Below the pieces are notes generated by a model. It worked only from the letters and a program-made list of their open reading frames with translations, searched no databases and was not told the origin of the DNA. From the NCBI GenBank assembly GCA_005281725.1, contig SSBO01000002.1, positions 200,902-264,901 of the forward strand: a DNA stretch of 64,000 nt. The letters run 5' to 3'. Position numbers and translations under genes: made by a program. Positions 27,201 through 40,800 of this stretch are shown here, one piece after another (the first letter of the stretch is position 1; every line of letters begins with the position of its first letter). This stretch comes from Wuchereria bancrofti (taxonomy: Eukaryota > Nematoda > Chromadorea > Rhabditida > Onchocercidae).

Positions 27201-30200
27201 ATATATTAATTTGTTAGTTAATTAAATGTCAAGTCATTGAACTACCGCGAAATGACCTTGATATATAGCAAATTATTATTAACAAATCTATGCAATTTCA
27301 TCTAGAATTCATCCTATAACAATGCACTTTTTTCGTACCTTTACATTCTCCTATTAACTAGTTCATGAGGAGTGCATTCTTTTTTGCAAATTTGCTCATT
27401 TCTGTGAATATTTTTGCAAACTAATGAAAGGTGCATTCTTCATTTGCGCACATTTGTAAATTTTTATCACATCTCAGCGCATCCGTTTGTTACAATGTAA
27501 TTAAAAAATAATTTCATCATTGTTTTGCACTTTCCCAGCAAATCAAGAATTGTTCAGTGAATTCGTTGCTTTCACATAAAAAAAACATGTTTGCTTTCTA
27601 TTACATAATGGGCTAGATGGAAGCAACTATGGTTGTATCGATTCTTTTGTCATATCAATATATTTTCTTGAATTTTTCATTCAATGTATCCACGTGATAT
27701 CTTTCAAATGTTGGAACAAGATCCATGTTCCACTTACAGTTTTCGTTTTTTTTTCTTTTTTTTTTTTTTAAGAAAAAATTTTCTGTTAATAAAAACAAAA
27801 GTTGTAATTTTCTTACTTAACTCTTGATATTAGTGTGTGTTAATATTAGTGTATATCTTTTTTAATATTATGTAATATTCCATTTTGAGAAATTACCAAA
27901 GATTTATTCTTTAATTTCTCACTTAAGAAATTTTGACTACTCATCATCCCTTTTCTCAGGACGTTGTTTAAATATTGTCGATGAGTTGATGTTGGAAGCA
28001 CAGAATGTTTTTTTTTTTTTTTTTTAAATATGAGCTGGAATATTTGAGGACCAACATTTTAAACTGATTTTCTATCCGGCTTTATAAAAGTTAGCAATAA
28101 TTAGCGATTGTATTAATCCATCTGATTACCATCTTGATGTGTCACAAATGATAGTCTATAGAAGTTATGATGTTGGAAACTTGGAATAAGGCGAAGTTTA
28201 ATTGTTAACTTGAGCAATTTCATAGATATAAATTAGTGATACTATGCTTGAATATATTAATTTTACCTTAGGCAAACGTAATCGACTAAAAAAAAGTCGA
28301 GTTATACCTAAGTTTTTTTTCTTTTTTCTTTTTTTTTTTTTTTTTTTCAAAGTTAATCTTGAACATAGTTCTGCTTTACAGAATGATTCTAAAAGATTTG
28401 GAGACAGTCGATAAACAACTCAAAAAAGAGCCGGATGAACAGAGCGTTGCTTCGGTGGTTATTCAGCCATCTGCAGAACCAGGTTTGTAAGCTTATTTCA
28501 TTTTTGATATTTTGCTTGTAATACTTGTAATATTTGTTGTAGCATCTACAGTTCAAAAGGTTACATTTGCATTGTTGTTTCTGTAACTAAACAAGGATTA
28601 TTAAAGCTCTCTATTTGTAGGCCTAGATAGAAATGCACAAAATCTGTGTTACCCATAATGCAGTGAATATTCAACTCTTCAAAAAAAAAAGAAAAAGAAA
28701 AATACATACTACTAGTATAATAAATTAATGACCAGTCTGTCTCATTTATTTGTTAAATGTTAAACCTTACTAGCATTTTGATCAGAAGTTTGTTTTATTC
28801 TGATTTTCATCCTTTCGCATAATTGTTCAACTTAATGAACGTTGTGACTTCTTCCACCGTAGATGGATTTGAATTTATCATTTACTTTGAGACCGCACAA
28901 TATGATGTGTAAGTAACGAAACTGCACTGAGAGATGATTACAGTGGAAACAGTTCGATCACAGATGTCTCTAAGACAGGATCCCAATGCTCAGTTATCGG
29001 AGCAACAAGCAATCTCTTCTCGACTTGAACAAGTTCAATACATTGCACCTTCCGGTATGTGTTTTTTTTTCTTTTTTTTTAAACGAAATTTTTATCTTTT
29101 TAAATTATTTCCCACCAAATGACATCAGATGTTTTGTTTCATTTTTTTTTTAGGGGAGCAAATATTCTTGTCCACTATCTAACGATATCTCATATATGTC
29201 AAATAGTTTAAGATATTGTTCATTGTGATAGGTGGAGGTGGTTGAAGAATAATTTTGATAGCATTATATGCATTTTCCAGCACTAATTCTGGACCAATCC
29301 TGAGGAATATATAATCATCATTATTCAACGAATTAATCTGTTGAATGATCGGATTTCGCATGGTGACGGTCACTTCAGAAGCTAAAAAACTCGACTTTCA
29401 TTTTTGAAATTGAAATTTTGCTAATAATAGTTGAGATTTACAGGATTGACTCGTCTGCATACAACGAATGGCAATCTAACACTGAATTCAGCAACACTTA
29501 CCAACATGCACAATGTTGGAGCAGCAGGTATGATTGGACAGTATTCACCAGTTGCTACTGTTGCAGCAGCGGCTGCAGCTGCAGCGGCCGCTGCATCACG
29601 AGCAAGTACCAGTACATCAAAAAATGCACAGGTAATAGTTACCTGTTTACCGTTCCTTCTTTTCTATAAATTTACTGATTTGCTTTTATAGGATTGCTAA
29701 TCCTTACTCCTTAATCATTAATTGGCAGAAGAAGATAAAAAAAGATTGAATGAATAGAAACAAGTAATAGGATGGATAGTAAGGAGAGGCGGAAATGCAA
29801 CGTATATATTAAAGACCTAATTCTAGTTATAGAAATGTGGAAATATTTTTGCCTATATCGATGACTAGTGATTATAGGAATTAGGCCAAACGGCAGGATC
29901 ATCATCGGGACCAGTTCCAGGGATGCTGTCAGTAAATGCCGAAGTTTTGGGACTCAAAACGATGAGTGCTGGTGGTGATGGTCAGCAGCAACAATATGTC
30001 CCGTCAAATCAAGGAACTAGTCAAGGCAGCGGTTTCCATTTTTTGATTACTTATCAGTTTTAGTTCTTTGAAGTCTTTCAAATCAAGCCTTCTTGAATGC
30101 TATGCTACAGTTGTACTAATTATGAGTTAGGGAAATGCTGCATTAAGCTAATAACATCAAGGCTTAAGTTAAGCTTTTCTGATTTCTTAGCAGAACATTT

Positions 30201-31236
30201 AAGTTCATTTGAAATAGTTAGTAGATTTTTCAAGTCTACCTTGATGGAGCAGAATAAAACTAAAAATAAGAAACGCACAAAGAACAAACAGTCTGTAGAA
30301 AAAGGAATGTTTGGGTTCATATTCAGTGTTTTTTGGCTCACGACGAAGCAACTTTATAAATAGTAATATGCATATATATCGTATATATGAAGTTTTGAAG
30401 AGTAAGCTTGCCAAGAGCCTAAGATATCTTTAAAAAAATTGTTAGATCTTTTGAACTGTCGGTGTTACTCCTCAAAAATCCTCAAAACTTCAGGCCTGCT
30501 TTTGTAATTCTAAAGCTAAGACAAAGTCTAAACTAGAATAAGTGAAATTGCAGATTGGCAATCCACTGTGATCTCCGGTTACACATCATCTCCATCACCG
30601 CTTGGTATGGCTGGTGGCAGTCGAACAACCACCGAAAGTGATGATAGCACACGGAAAAGACAAGTACGGCTCTTGAAAAATAGGTAAACAACTTCTAACT
30701 TTCGAAGAACAATGCCTAAAAATCGATGCTAACATTGCATGACAAAGAATTTTTTTAAAAATTTTCTGAATTTCTTCTGCGCTTAGTGTGAAAGCTATTC
30801 TCACGCCACAGTATTTATACGTGCCACAGAATTCATACGTAATTCTCACGCCACAGAATTCATACGTAATTTGATTATTGGATCTCAGTAAGCAGACAGT
30901 ATTAATTCAGTTATAGATTCTTGAATACATTGTATTGTTTTAGGACTTCTCACAATATTTTTGCTTTTATTATTGCGCTGAATTGAATTAATCGCTTTTA
31001 CGAATGCATCGTAAAATATTTTGAGGAATAAATGAATTGCATATAACTTCGTGCAGTATTGATTTCTTTTGTTTTATTATAGAGAAGCAGCGAAAGAATG
31101 CAGGCGGAAGAAAAAGGAATACGTGAAATGTTTAGAAAATCGTGTTGCTGTTTTGGAAAATCAAAATAAAGCATTGATTGAAGAACTGAAGACGCTGAAG
31201 GAATTGTATTGCAGGAAAGAGAAAAGCGAAATATAA
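21261..31236 (+). CDS. crh-1: CREB/ATF1-type bZIP transcription factor (crh-1 orthologue), at least 8 exons, 5' end not found
   Basis: Exons 21261-21359, 22181-22290, 28382-28482, 28944-29054, 29444-29631, 29878-30031, 30554-30683 and 31083-31236 join in frame to 348 residues. CREB binds CRE sites in the nucleus and activates transcription when its kinase-inducible domain (KID) is phosphorylated. The KID is clear: DDEARRRREQLNRRPSYR then MILKDLETVDK, with the PKA/CaMK serine in RRPSY. Next come a Q/S/A-rich region with an 11-Ala run, STRKRQVRLLKNREAAKECR (basic region) and a leucine zipper ending KELYCRKEKSEI, close to vertebrate CREB. The first listed exon has no in-frame ATG, so an upstream exon must supply the start; this exon is the least certain. 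A 6.1 kb intron splits the KID directly after RRPSY. AATAAA at 31748 may be the poly(A) signal. Confidence 0.93.
24668..24675. promoter_or_regulatory. Perfect CRE (TGACGTCA) inside the KID-splitting intron
   Basis: TGACGTCA lies in the 22291-28381 intron of the CREB gene, between the exon with the KID phosphosite and the rest of the protein. An internal, CRE-driven promoter here would resemble mammalian CREM/ICER. The motif is seen; promoter activity is inferred. Confidence 0.4.
25404..25515. repeat. CT-rich and GA-rich inverted arms in CREB intron
   Basis: A (CT)n stretch (25404-25434) and a (GA)n stretch (25477-25515) about 45 bases apart are complementary and could pair in the nascent transcript. 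Both are simple sequence. A CA/TA-rich microsatellite follows at about 25668-25690. Confidence 0.6.
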
Positions 31237-34200
31237 GTGTTTAAAAAAATACGAAGGGAAAGTTTCATTAGTTCCGTTCCTTGAATTGCGTTCAGGCTTT
31301 GTTTGCTTCAGGGAATTTTTTACGTCTTTATAGGCGCGAAATTTCCATATTTAGTTGTAAAAATTCTTTTAATATTAGAGGTATTATGGCATTCATAAAT
31401 GTTCACATATTTTTGAACGGGGAATGTGAAAGGAATTTGTATACATGTTTGAGAATATAAGGCAGTTAGCAAGGTACAGAAACAGAATAATCATAACTTC
31501 TTAAAATTTAATTTAAAGATGTCTTTATGCATGGAAATGGAACATTTTGGTAGTTCTTCTAACATATTTAATTCAAAAGGAATCCATGACATTATTGAAT
31601 TTTAGCGAATTTTTAGCAATGGTATCGTATTTACTATAATGACCTCGGAAATTTTAGCTTGGATTAATTTAAACTGATAGAGTTGTTTTTGATTACTAAA
31701 TGTAACATTAGTGTTTGATAGAAAAAAAGCCACCGTTCTAGCACTATAATAAAGAAATCTAAACTAGCTGGAATTTAATAACTAAAATTTTTAATTCACA
31801 ATTACTATTAATGTGCTAAATAATGTTATCTTTTTTTTTTTAGTATGGCTAGGATCTTTTTTAAAGCATGATAATTTAGTTACTATGATTTTATGTCTTA
31901 ATTTCCATCTTTTCCTTCGTTCTTTGATGGGATAAATTTTCATGCGTGCATTGTTTTCCCGGTCATTTGTTGTTTGCTTACTATTATCTTCTAATTCTCC
32001 TTTTTTACTGTACAATATTTTTCATTGTATTTAAAAATCTGACTTTCCAGATATTCTCTTTACTGTGCAGCAATGATAATATCCTGGTTCATACACTGTA
32101 AATATTTTTAGATAATATTAGGTTATCTGATTTTGATTATATCTTTCATCAGTTCAATAAATATTAGTATAAGGAGCTATAAATATTGCGCATCATCCCC
32201 CAAATTATTTTTTGAATATGGTATAATTGTGGAAGCGGTAATATATTCCATCACTTTTATTATGATGATATGTTTTGGTTTGAAGATGGTGTTTTTTTTT
32301 CCCCCCAACTATTGAAATTTTTTAACGAATGCTAAAATTGTGATTTCTTTCTTTTTTATTTTTTCATTTGAGATTGCTTCTGAAGGAGAATGAACAAAGC
32401 AGTGTGATATCATTAAAGAATAAAAATATGATGATATAAATCATAGCGGTGTACCGATAGTATAAATTAATAACAAGTTGACAAAATGAATTATTATTAT
32501 TATCATCATTATTATTATTATTATTAAGAAAATAATTTGTAAAAATGTAAGCCTCAAACAAATGTTTTGCTAATTTAGGCTCATTTTGGGAAAATACACA
32601 TTAACTTTCTAAAAATTTGTAATGCAAATAAAATTAAGAATTGCTTAAACTTTTTAATATAAAGAGGAAATATTATTTGCGAATATTCTCCAACAACGAT
32701 AAAATGATAATAGAGACGTGAAGTTTTAAAGAAAAAGTGAGAAGATGGCTAAAATATGTCAGTGCTTTTTTTTCATGTGAAGGAGTGTTTTATCACTGAT
32801 TGGTTTGCTATAAATTTATTGTCTCATCCATTCCTCTAAATATTGGAATTTTCAATATTAAAGTAAAATTGATTTTCAGTTTCATTCTCTTTCCTTTTCA
32901 TCGGGTCATCATTTAGTTTGATTGTAATAAACAAAAAAGTAGAATGCTAAGATTTAAAAGTTCGTATTGTTTTTATTGTTTTCCTTTTGTAATTTAATTT
33001 GTTGTAATCTAATTCTCCCTATAAATTTTCTTTTTTCTTATACATTGAATTGCTTTTGTTTATTTTCCATTTTGTAAAGAATTTGGGAATTTTATAATTC
33101 CAAATTCTTATTGAATTCGTTTAGTTAAATGGTTGCTTTAGTAATAATTATTGTATTAAGTACCATTCCAGAGGAAGAGAGAGAGAGAGAGAGAGAGGGA
33201 GGGAGGGAGAAAAGTAAAAGAAAGATGCATTTTGTGTCGGATTATTGCAAGTGTACTTATTATTTATTATTATTATTGTCGTTGTCAGCATTATCGTTTC
33301 AAGTAGTGTGAAGAAAATTTATATAATAATTGAACGAGAGATTTTATAAGTTTCGTAGAGTTCAATCGTGAATTTCGCACACTTTGATAGAAAGAATGAT
33401 TCGGAGAGATGGTTGACTGATTGTTTATTTGGAAATTTTCATGATTTTATTAGAATGTTTTACTAATTTAGAGACTTATTTTGATCTCTCTTTCTGGTTC
33501 TCATATTTCAGTACTATTTTTGAAATGAATTATCACAATTTTGATACAGTCACTAATGTTCAATTAGCAGTGCTGTCCTCTTGTCTTTGTCATATCTGCT
33601 TCCATTTTCAGTTAAAACTGTCCTCTGGTCATTCTTTTCTTTATATTTTTTCAATCCTTTTTTTTTTTTCTCTTTTTTTTGTCAACTCTTGCAGGTATTT
33701 GTTTAAAACACATTTGTCCTTGTGTAGCATACAGGATTTTGCCATGGAATAAATTTATTATTTGGCAGATAAAATTTATTGCCTAAGTGACCAAGTTTAT
33801 TTCGGTCACAGTGGCTTTTCTTGTGCACACTGAATATATATTATCTGAAAAAAAAAAAAGAAAACATTATTATTAAAGTTGAAATCGAATGTTTGTTATT
33901 TATTAATGATCATATTTATTGAAGCCAAAGTTAGTGCCTTACGAAAATTTCTGTTTAAAAAAGAAACATCTGATGCATAGTTGTATGCATCCAATTTCAA
34001 TCCTAGAAATAATTCGGAGATCCTATAAGTGATTCGAGAGATTAAATAAGTGAGAACAGTTTCCCTTCAAATGTTTTTGATGTTTAAAAGTATTTAAAAT
34101 AATAATTAGAAACGATGTGTGATGTGATGAAAAGTTCAATCCAAATGTTATGATGAGAAGATGGGAAGTTTCCCGGGAACATTTCACAGTTTTCTATTTT

Positions 34201-34820
34201 AGTATCAATTGGTTTTGTTTTATCTCTTAGTTTAGCATCAATTACGTTGAGCTTTGAGTTAGGAAAACTAACAGAATGTTTATTTCAGTTTATTATCACA
34301 TAATGTTTTCCAGAAGATTGTCTTTTTCAAATTTGGAAATTTGAATCGAAGTAAAAACACATCATCCATTAGTATTGAAGAAAAAAGTGGTTATGTAAAG
34401 ATGACGGAATTTTTTTTTTTTTCAAATAATTTGCATATAAGTAACTGGACGTGATGTTGTGGTGAATTGAACCTTCATGTAATTTACAAAATAATTAACA
34501 AGTTAAAAATTAGAAATTTATTGGAGGAAAATCCGTCATTCCAAAGCATTCATTCAGTACGCAAAATGTATGTGAAATATTGTTTATTAACAATGTGTTA
34601 AATTGAGACGCTTTATTTTGATTGGATTTGGAATGAAATTTGTTATAATCAGATAAAATTATTTTTATCTGGAGTTCTCATATCCATTTCACAATATCAC
34701 AAATTACTCATCTTTGAGAATCGGTTATTTAATTATTGAAAGCATTTGCGTTTCTCACTTTTTCCTATGATATTTTAATGGAACAATATTCCTACAGTTA
34801 ATTTTTTCCAGTTTTTTGCA
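31237..34820. other. CREB 3' UTR and spacer before beta-adaptin, no gene seen
   Basis: Contains the CREB 3' end (AATAAA at 31748-31753 is one candidate signal) and AT-rich DNA with a (GA)n tract at 33174-33212. Frames here are low-complexity and match nothing known. The last part is upstream DNA of the beta-adaptin gene. Confidence 0.5.
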
Positions 34821-34831
34821 GGTAATTCGTA
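34811..34831 (+). promoter_or_regulatory. Probable spliced-leader acceptor of the beta-adaptin mRNA
   Basis: TTTTTTGCAG ends at 34821, 10 bases before the beta-adaptin ATG at 34832, and the intervening bases are not conserved coding sequence. In nematodes such an isolated acceptor just before the start is typical of SL1 trans-splicing. A cis-spliced 5' UTR exon is the alternative. Confidence 0.6.
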
Positions 34832-37800
34832 ATGACCGATTCAAAATATTTTACGACCACCAAAAAAGGTTAATTTTTGTGACAAAATTATTATTGTAGG
34901 ATGAAGTAGTGAATCAAGTGTACTGGCTTCATGTATTTTAGTCAGATTGTTGTTATTTCAAAAATTTCTTACTTTTTAGCATGCAATCGAATGTTTAATG
35001 TAATATCGCTTCCCTGATATATCTTTTTTAAATCTTTGGTGGTTTTATTATAGGACTCTTTTAATGACGAACATTGATTTACTCATACGGTTTGAGTGAT
35101 ACCAAAGTAATGCGGGGAAAAGATTCTTTGAAACTCTGAAAATGGCTATTTATTTTCATTGTTATGAGGCTTTGAACTCGTTTTAGAGAACAAAAGTAGT
35201 TTTAGAAATAAACTTTGTTCCTTGAAATTTAATTTGGTTCACTCCACGAAGAGGAAGAGTGGAAGAAGACAATTGATGGTACTGGCAATTCTTTCTTTAC
35301 AGGTGAAATATTTGAACTGAAAAATGAATTGAATTCGGACAAGAAAGAAAAGAAAAGAGAAGCAGTGAAGAAAGTTATTGCAAGCATGACTGTCGGTAAA
35401 GATGTCAGGTACTTTTTGCTGAATTAGCAATTTTTTTATTTAGATAATCAATGCAAACGTTTTTCAGACTATACGCTAAGCACATTTGTGCAACGTAACA
35501 ACTTAGTGTAACATAAGATGTTATTTGTTTAATTTCATGCAGATTAAAGGCAAAATTTGCACAAATTAATGGCAAAAACTAGAATTCAAGTAATATTTAC
35601 AAATTTATTTTTTTAGCGCACTATTTCCGGATGTGGTGAATTGTATGCAAACAGACAATGTTGAACTGAAGAAGCTAGTTTATCTCTATTTGATGAATTA
35701 TGCCAAAAGTCAACCAGATCTTGCAATTATGGCGGTTAATACATTCGTGAAAGTTAGTTTTTTTTTTCTATTTCTGTAAAAATGTAGGATTGCCTGGAAG
35801 GTGTTGTTGTTATGCATCATCCAACTGATGCTACTGTTATACCAGAGAGGTCGGCCAATTAGCATATTTTGAGTCCTTTTGATGATTAGATTAATCACAT
35901 CATGAAGTTGATGTACGGTTTTAATCGTATTTTGGATTGAAATATTGATACTGCTTTAAACATGAGAAACTGAGTCAATTATCGGTCTTTTTTCTATACT
36001 GAGAAATAGTATGAAATCGGGTAAAATTCTTTAATTCTTTTTCTATATTGTCGAAGCAGGTTTTTTTTTTTTTAATATGAAAGGAAATACTTTTAAGGAT
36101 TGTGAGGATCCAAATCCGCTTATCCGAGCATTAGCTGTACGGACGATGGGTTGTATACGAGTTGATAAAGTAAGTTTCTTTAAATAGGATGTATTTAAGT
36201 CGTAAGTTTTTGGATTCAAATGTAAGTTATCCAGTTAGCAAAACGGAAAATGATTATTTCAAACAGATATGCAAATTTTTAAACAGAAAATATATACTGT
36301 TGAACTAAATTTTGTCTTTGACTTTAAATTTTGATTTCAAAAATTTTGGTCTTAGCTTCTAAAATCTTGGGAAGATTTGACTTTAAAATTCAGATAACGG
36401 AATATTTATGTGAACCATTGCGTAAATGCATGAAGGATGAGGATCCGTACGTTCGCAAGACTGCAGCAGTATGCGTAGCAAAACTACATGATATCAACGC
36501 ATCACTTGTGGAAGATCAAGGATTCGTCGAGTTACTTAATGATTTGCTGAGTGATTCAAATCCTATGGTTGGCTGTTTTTCTTTGTTTGCTTATCTAGCA
36601 TCTTTGAAATATTTATACTGCTTCAATTTACTCTTAAGGATTATCAACAAATACTAAAATTACTCTTACTTCAAGGAATTAAGAGTAATTTTAGTATTTG
36701 TTAATGCTTATACACACAATTATTTAATAGAAAGTACAATTAGTTAGGAGAAATTCGTTCCATTTGAAACGGATGGGAGTGATCATCTAGACTTACCTGA
36801 TGGTTACAGTATGCTAATTTGGGTTATAGCTGATATTTTGTTTTTCTTTCATTCTTGGTTTGTAAGGTATGGAATTGGAAATTTCTACCAATACTGAGTT
36901 CTAATCTCCCACGGATTACAACTTTAGCAATTACTTTTGGAATTGAGCAAACAAACACTGGTTTCAGACTGGGAGGATGGAATGTTGTTTAATAGTTAAT
37001 TGTGGATCAAAGTTACAATTATCCTTGTCTCATATCTTTTCCTATGTTTGCTAAATGATATTTTGACTCAATTCAAGGTATTCATTTTTCCTGAAGTTTG
37101 TTTCAGGTAGTAGCAAATGCAGTAGCAGCGTTAGCAGAAATCAATGAATCACATGTCCTTATCGAGATCAACTCACAAACCATAAATAAGTTACTAACAG
37201 CATTAAATGAATGCACGGAGTGGGGACAAGTATTTATTCTGGATGCTCTTTCGTCATATCAACCAAAAGATGAACGCGAAGCACAAAAGTTTGTTTTGAT
37301 TATTTTTCTTTTCTGAGATTGTTGACATTAAAAAAAGTCGATTTTCGGTCTGCTTACAAGTGTCAATTCCAGTACCAAATTTGTATTTAGTTTTTACAGT
37401 TAGTGTTTAGTAAGAATATATAATTACCTGAAGGCATGTTATGTGATACGTTATATCACCATAAATTGCCTAAGTTTTTGCTAAAATTGGTATTATAATA
37501 AGCAAAGCAAGCATAGTGTTCTTTCTGGACTACCTCAGTTGATTTTTCTCCTCAACTATTTCATTTCTCATCTTCTTAAGGGCTGATTGAGTAGTTTGTT
37601 TCATTTTTATGGATAACAGTTGGTTTTTTTTTCTTTCATCTCTTCATTGTTTGAATCTTATGCCTAACAGATTCTGTTTTTTATCAGTAGTACATCTGCA
37701 GTGCTCTCTGCCTGTTAAATTTTCTTGAGAAATCATCTTATGTGGAAACTGATTTGATTGTGACTTACACAAACAAAATTTTGCTGCGCTCTAATAATCG

Positions 37801-40800
37801 AAAAAGTTGTCAACTAAGAAGATTAATCATATCATGTTGCAGCATCTGTGAGCGTATAAGTCCTCGCCTGGCTCATGCAAATGCTGCCGTTGTTTTGTCA
37901 ACTGTGAAAGTTCTCATGAAATTAGTGGAAATGCTACCAGAAAGTTCAGAATTCATTGGACAACTAACAAAGAAACTTGCACCACCAATGGTTACATTAC
38001 TCTCTGCTGAACCTGAAATTCAGTATGTAGCATTGCGGAATATCAATTTGATAGTGCAGAAAAGGTTCGTGTTATAATATAAGATTTACTTAGATTTACT
38101 CAGTCAGTTTACTTAGCAATAAATTTCTTAACAATAACGTTTAATTTTGATGAAAACTGTAAAGTTGGACAAATTTTGAATATTCCATTAATGAAGTTTC
38201 CTGTTTTGGACGAAATGAAATTTTGAAATTAAAGTTAAATAGATTTTGAAACTTTCCCTGGAACTCAATTTCTTTTTGTAGACCAGAAATACTGAAGCAA
38301 GAAATGAAGGTGTTCTTCGTGAAATACAACGATCCAATCTATGTAAAAATGGAGAAGCTCGATATAATGATTCGTCTTGCACAGCAAAATAATATCAACC
38401 AAGTACTAAGCGAACTGAAAGAGTAAGCTTTATTACTAGATGTACCTTTAACTATATTATATCCTACTTCATTTACTATTCAAAAAGAAAAAGGTTTTTT
38501 TTTCTTTTTTTAGGCATTTCTTATAGCTGAAAAACTGCATAATGAGTAAGATGCAAAGTGAACTTAGATTTCAGAATAAAAGACTTGAACTACTTTCTGT
38601 AGATCTTATCAATTTTGAAAAAGAATGGTTTGAAATTCAAAAGCAAATTTGGCATTTCGTGAATTATGATTGTGCATTCAGAAGGATTAGGGTAACTTCA
38701 CTTGTTTTTAAGATGGCAGGGTGAGCAGTGTTAGATGAAGTATCATAGATATAAAAATTATTCTTCAAATAGATAATTATAGTATCTTTGTGAATGCTAA
38801 GTTTATCTTTTCTTTGATTCTTAATGAATCACTTTATTTTTTTCTAGAAGTTTGTTAGCAAAAAACAGTTTGCTATATGGCATACTAAAAATTGCATATT
38901 TTGCATAGGTATGCAACAGAAGTAGATGTTGATTTTGTGAGAAAAGCAGTTCGTGCAATCGGTCGTTGTGCAATTAAAGTAGAGCAAAGTGCCGAGAAAT
39001 GTGTTAGCACATTGTTGGATTTAATCCAAACTAAAGTGAATTATGTTGTTCAGGAAGCTGTTGTTGTTATTAAGGTTCGTTATAGATTTTTTTATTTGCT
39101 TGTTACTTGCAAAAAAATATGTTATTTCTTTGATTTGAGAATATCTACATGACATTATTGCTTGATATAAAAATTATGAGTAGTTATTAGATTCTAATGG
39201 TTAAAAAAAAACGGAAAAGTTTCATGATCGAATTCAAAACGATGCAATTTTCCTTTTGCAAGTTTTATGGATCATGTCACCTATTTGTGTTTTTTTTTTT
39301 GGCGGCAGAATTTTATCTTGATTTTATCATAGTTTGAAAATTTTAGGACATTTTTCGTAAATATCCAAATAAATATGAGAGTATAATTTCTACACTTTGT
39401 GAAAACTTGGATACATTGGATGAACCGGAAGCTCGTGCATCGATGATTTGGATAATTGGAGAGTATGCAGAGCGTATAGATAATGCGGATGAATTACTAG
39501 AATCTTTTGTTGAAGGTTTTCATGATGAAAATACGCAGGTGAGAGTGAAGAATTATAAATTTCCAAGTATTCTTGTCTGTTTTATCATATCATGCATATG
39601 AGACTCTTTGCTTGAGCTTACTACTTTGCTTGTGAACTAAAATTTTTACTCTAATTTATGTTCATTCTAATTTTAAACAATAAAGACATTAAATTAATGC
39701 AAGTCTTTTCTGCAATGACTGAACTTTTTATGTAAATTTTCAAATTAAAACTCGCATCTTTCTATATTTTTCTACAAAATAAATCTTATTCTAGGTTCAA
39801 CTGCAGCTTCTTACGGCAGTAGTTAAGCTATTTTTGAAACGGCCGAGTGAAACGCAACAGCTTGTTCAGCGAGTATTATCTTTGACAACTCAAGATAGTG
39901 ATAATCCAGATTTGCGTGATCGTGGATATATTTATTGGCGTCTATTAAGTGCTGATCCTGTTGCTGCAAAAGAGGTAATAATTTGTCTTTCACTGTAGAT
40001 TTGAGAGGATGATCAACAGAGAACCTAAACACATATAAAAAAAATTACGAAATAACCTTCAGTTTGTTCAATCACTAGCTGATTTTAATAAAATTCTTTT
40101 AAACTAGCAGTATGTTTGAAATAAAATTCAACATGAGAAAATAGTTTATAAATTTTTTTTTCGAAGTTTTGCTATTTTGAATTCTATAAGCTGATGATTA
40201 TCTTTAGTTAGAAGTGTTATTAGAAACATAGTTTTGATAACGCAAATAAAACAAAATGTTAACATTTGATCATGTACTGTAAGATAGAGATCGATGGATA
40301 GCTAATGGATTCTTTCTTATTTTTTTACCAAATTTCAAATTTGATTAGGTTGTGTTAGCTGAAAAACCTCTTATTTCGGAGGAAACAGATTTACTGGAGC
40401 CATCATTGTTGGATCAACTTGTTTGTCACATTGGTTCACTAGCATCTGTATACCATAAACCACCATCATCTTTCGTTGATATAACAAAACATCCTCTAAA
40501 GACCGCAAATGCCGGAACAGGGTTGGTTTTATTTTATATTTTTTTTTCATTTAAGTAGTCTTACCAAGTTTACTTGTTATTCAGTGCAGCTCATCTTGTA
40601 GCGATGCCATGATTTTGATTTTAATTGTTCTGCTCTAGACGAGACGGTTCTAATTCGTTAAACTTTTTTTTTTTATTCCATCTCCTTACCTTTTTTATTT
40701 TTGTTTTTCGTAGTTAAACGGGTGGATATGCAGTAAGAGCTGCTGATCATTTCATTTGCATAATATGATAGTCTGTTTAAGTTGAAATTAATCCAAAACT

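Noticed and set aside
38542..38724. 60-codon frame in a beta-adaptin intron
   Set aside because: Adaptin exons on either side join in phase (ELKE/YATEV) without it, and the sequence is absent from the conserved family.
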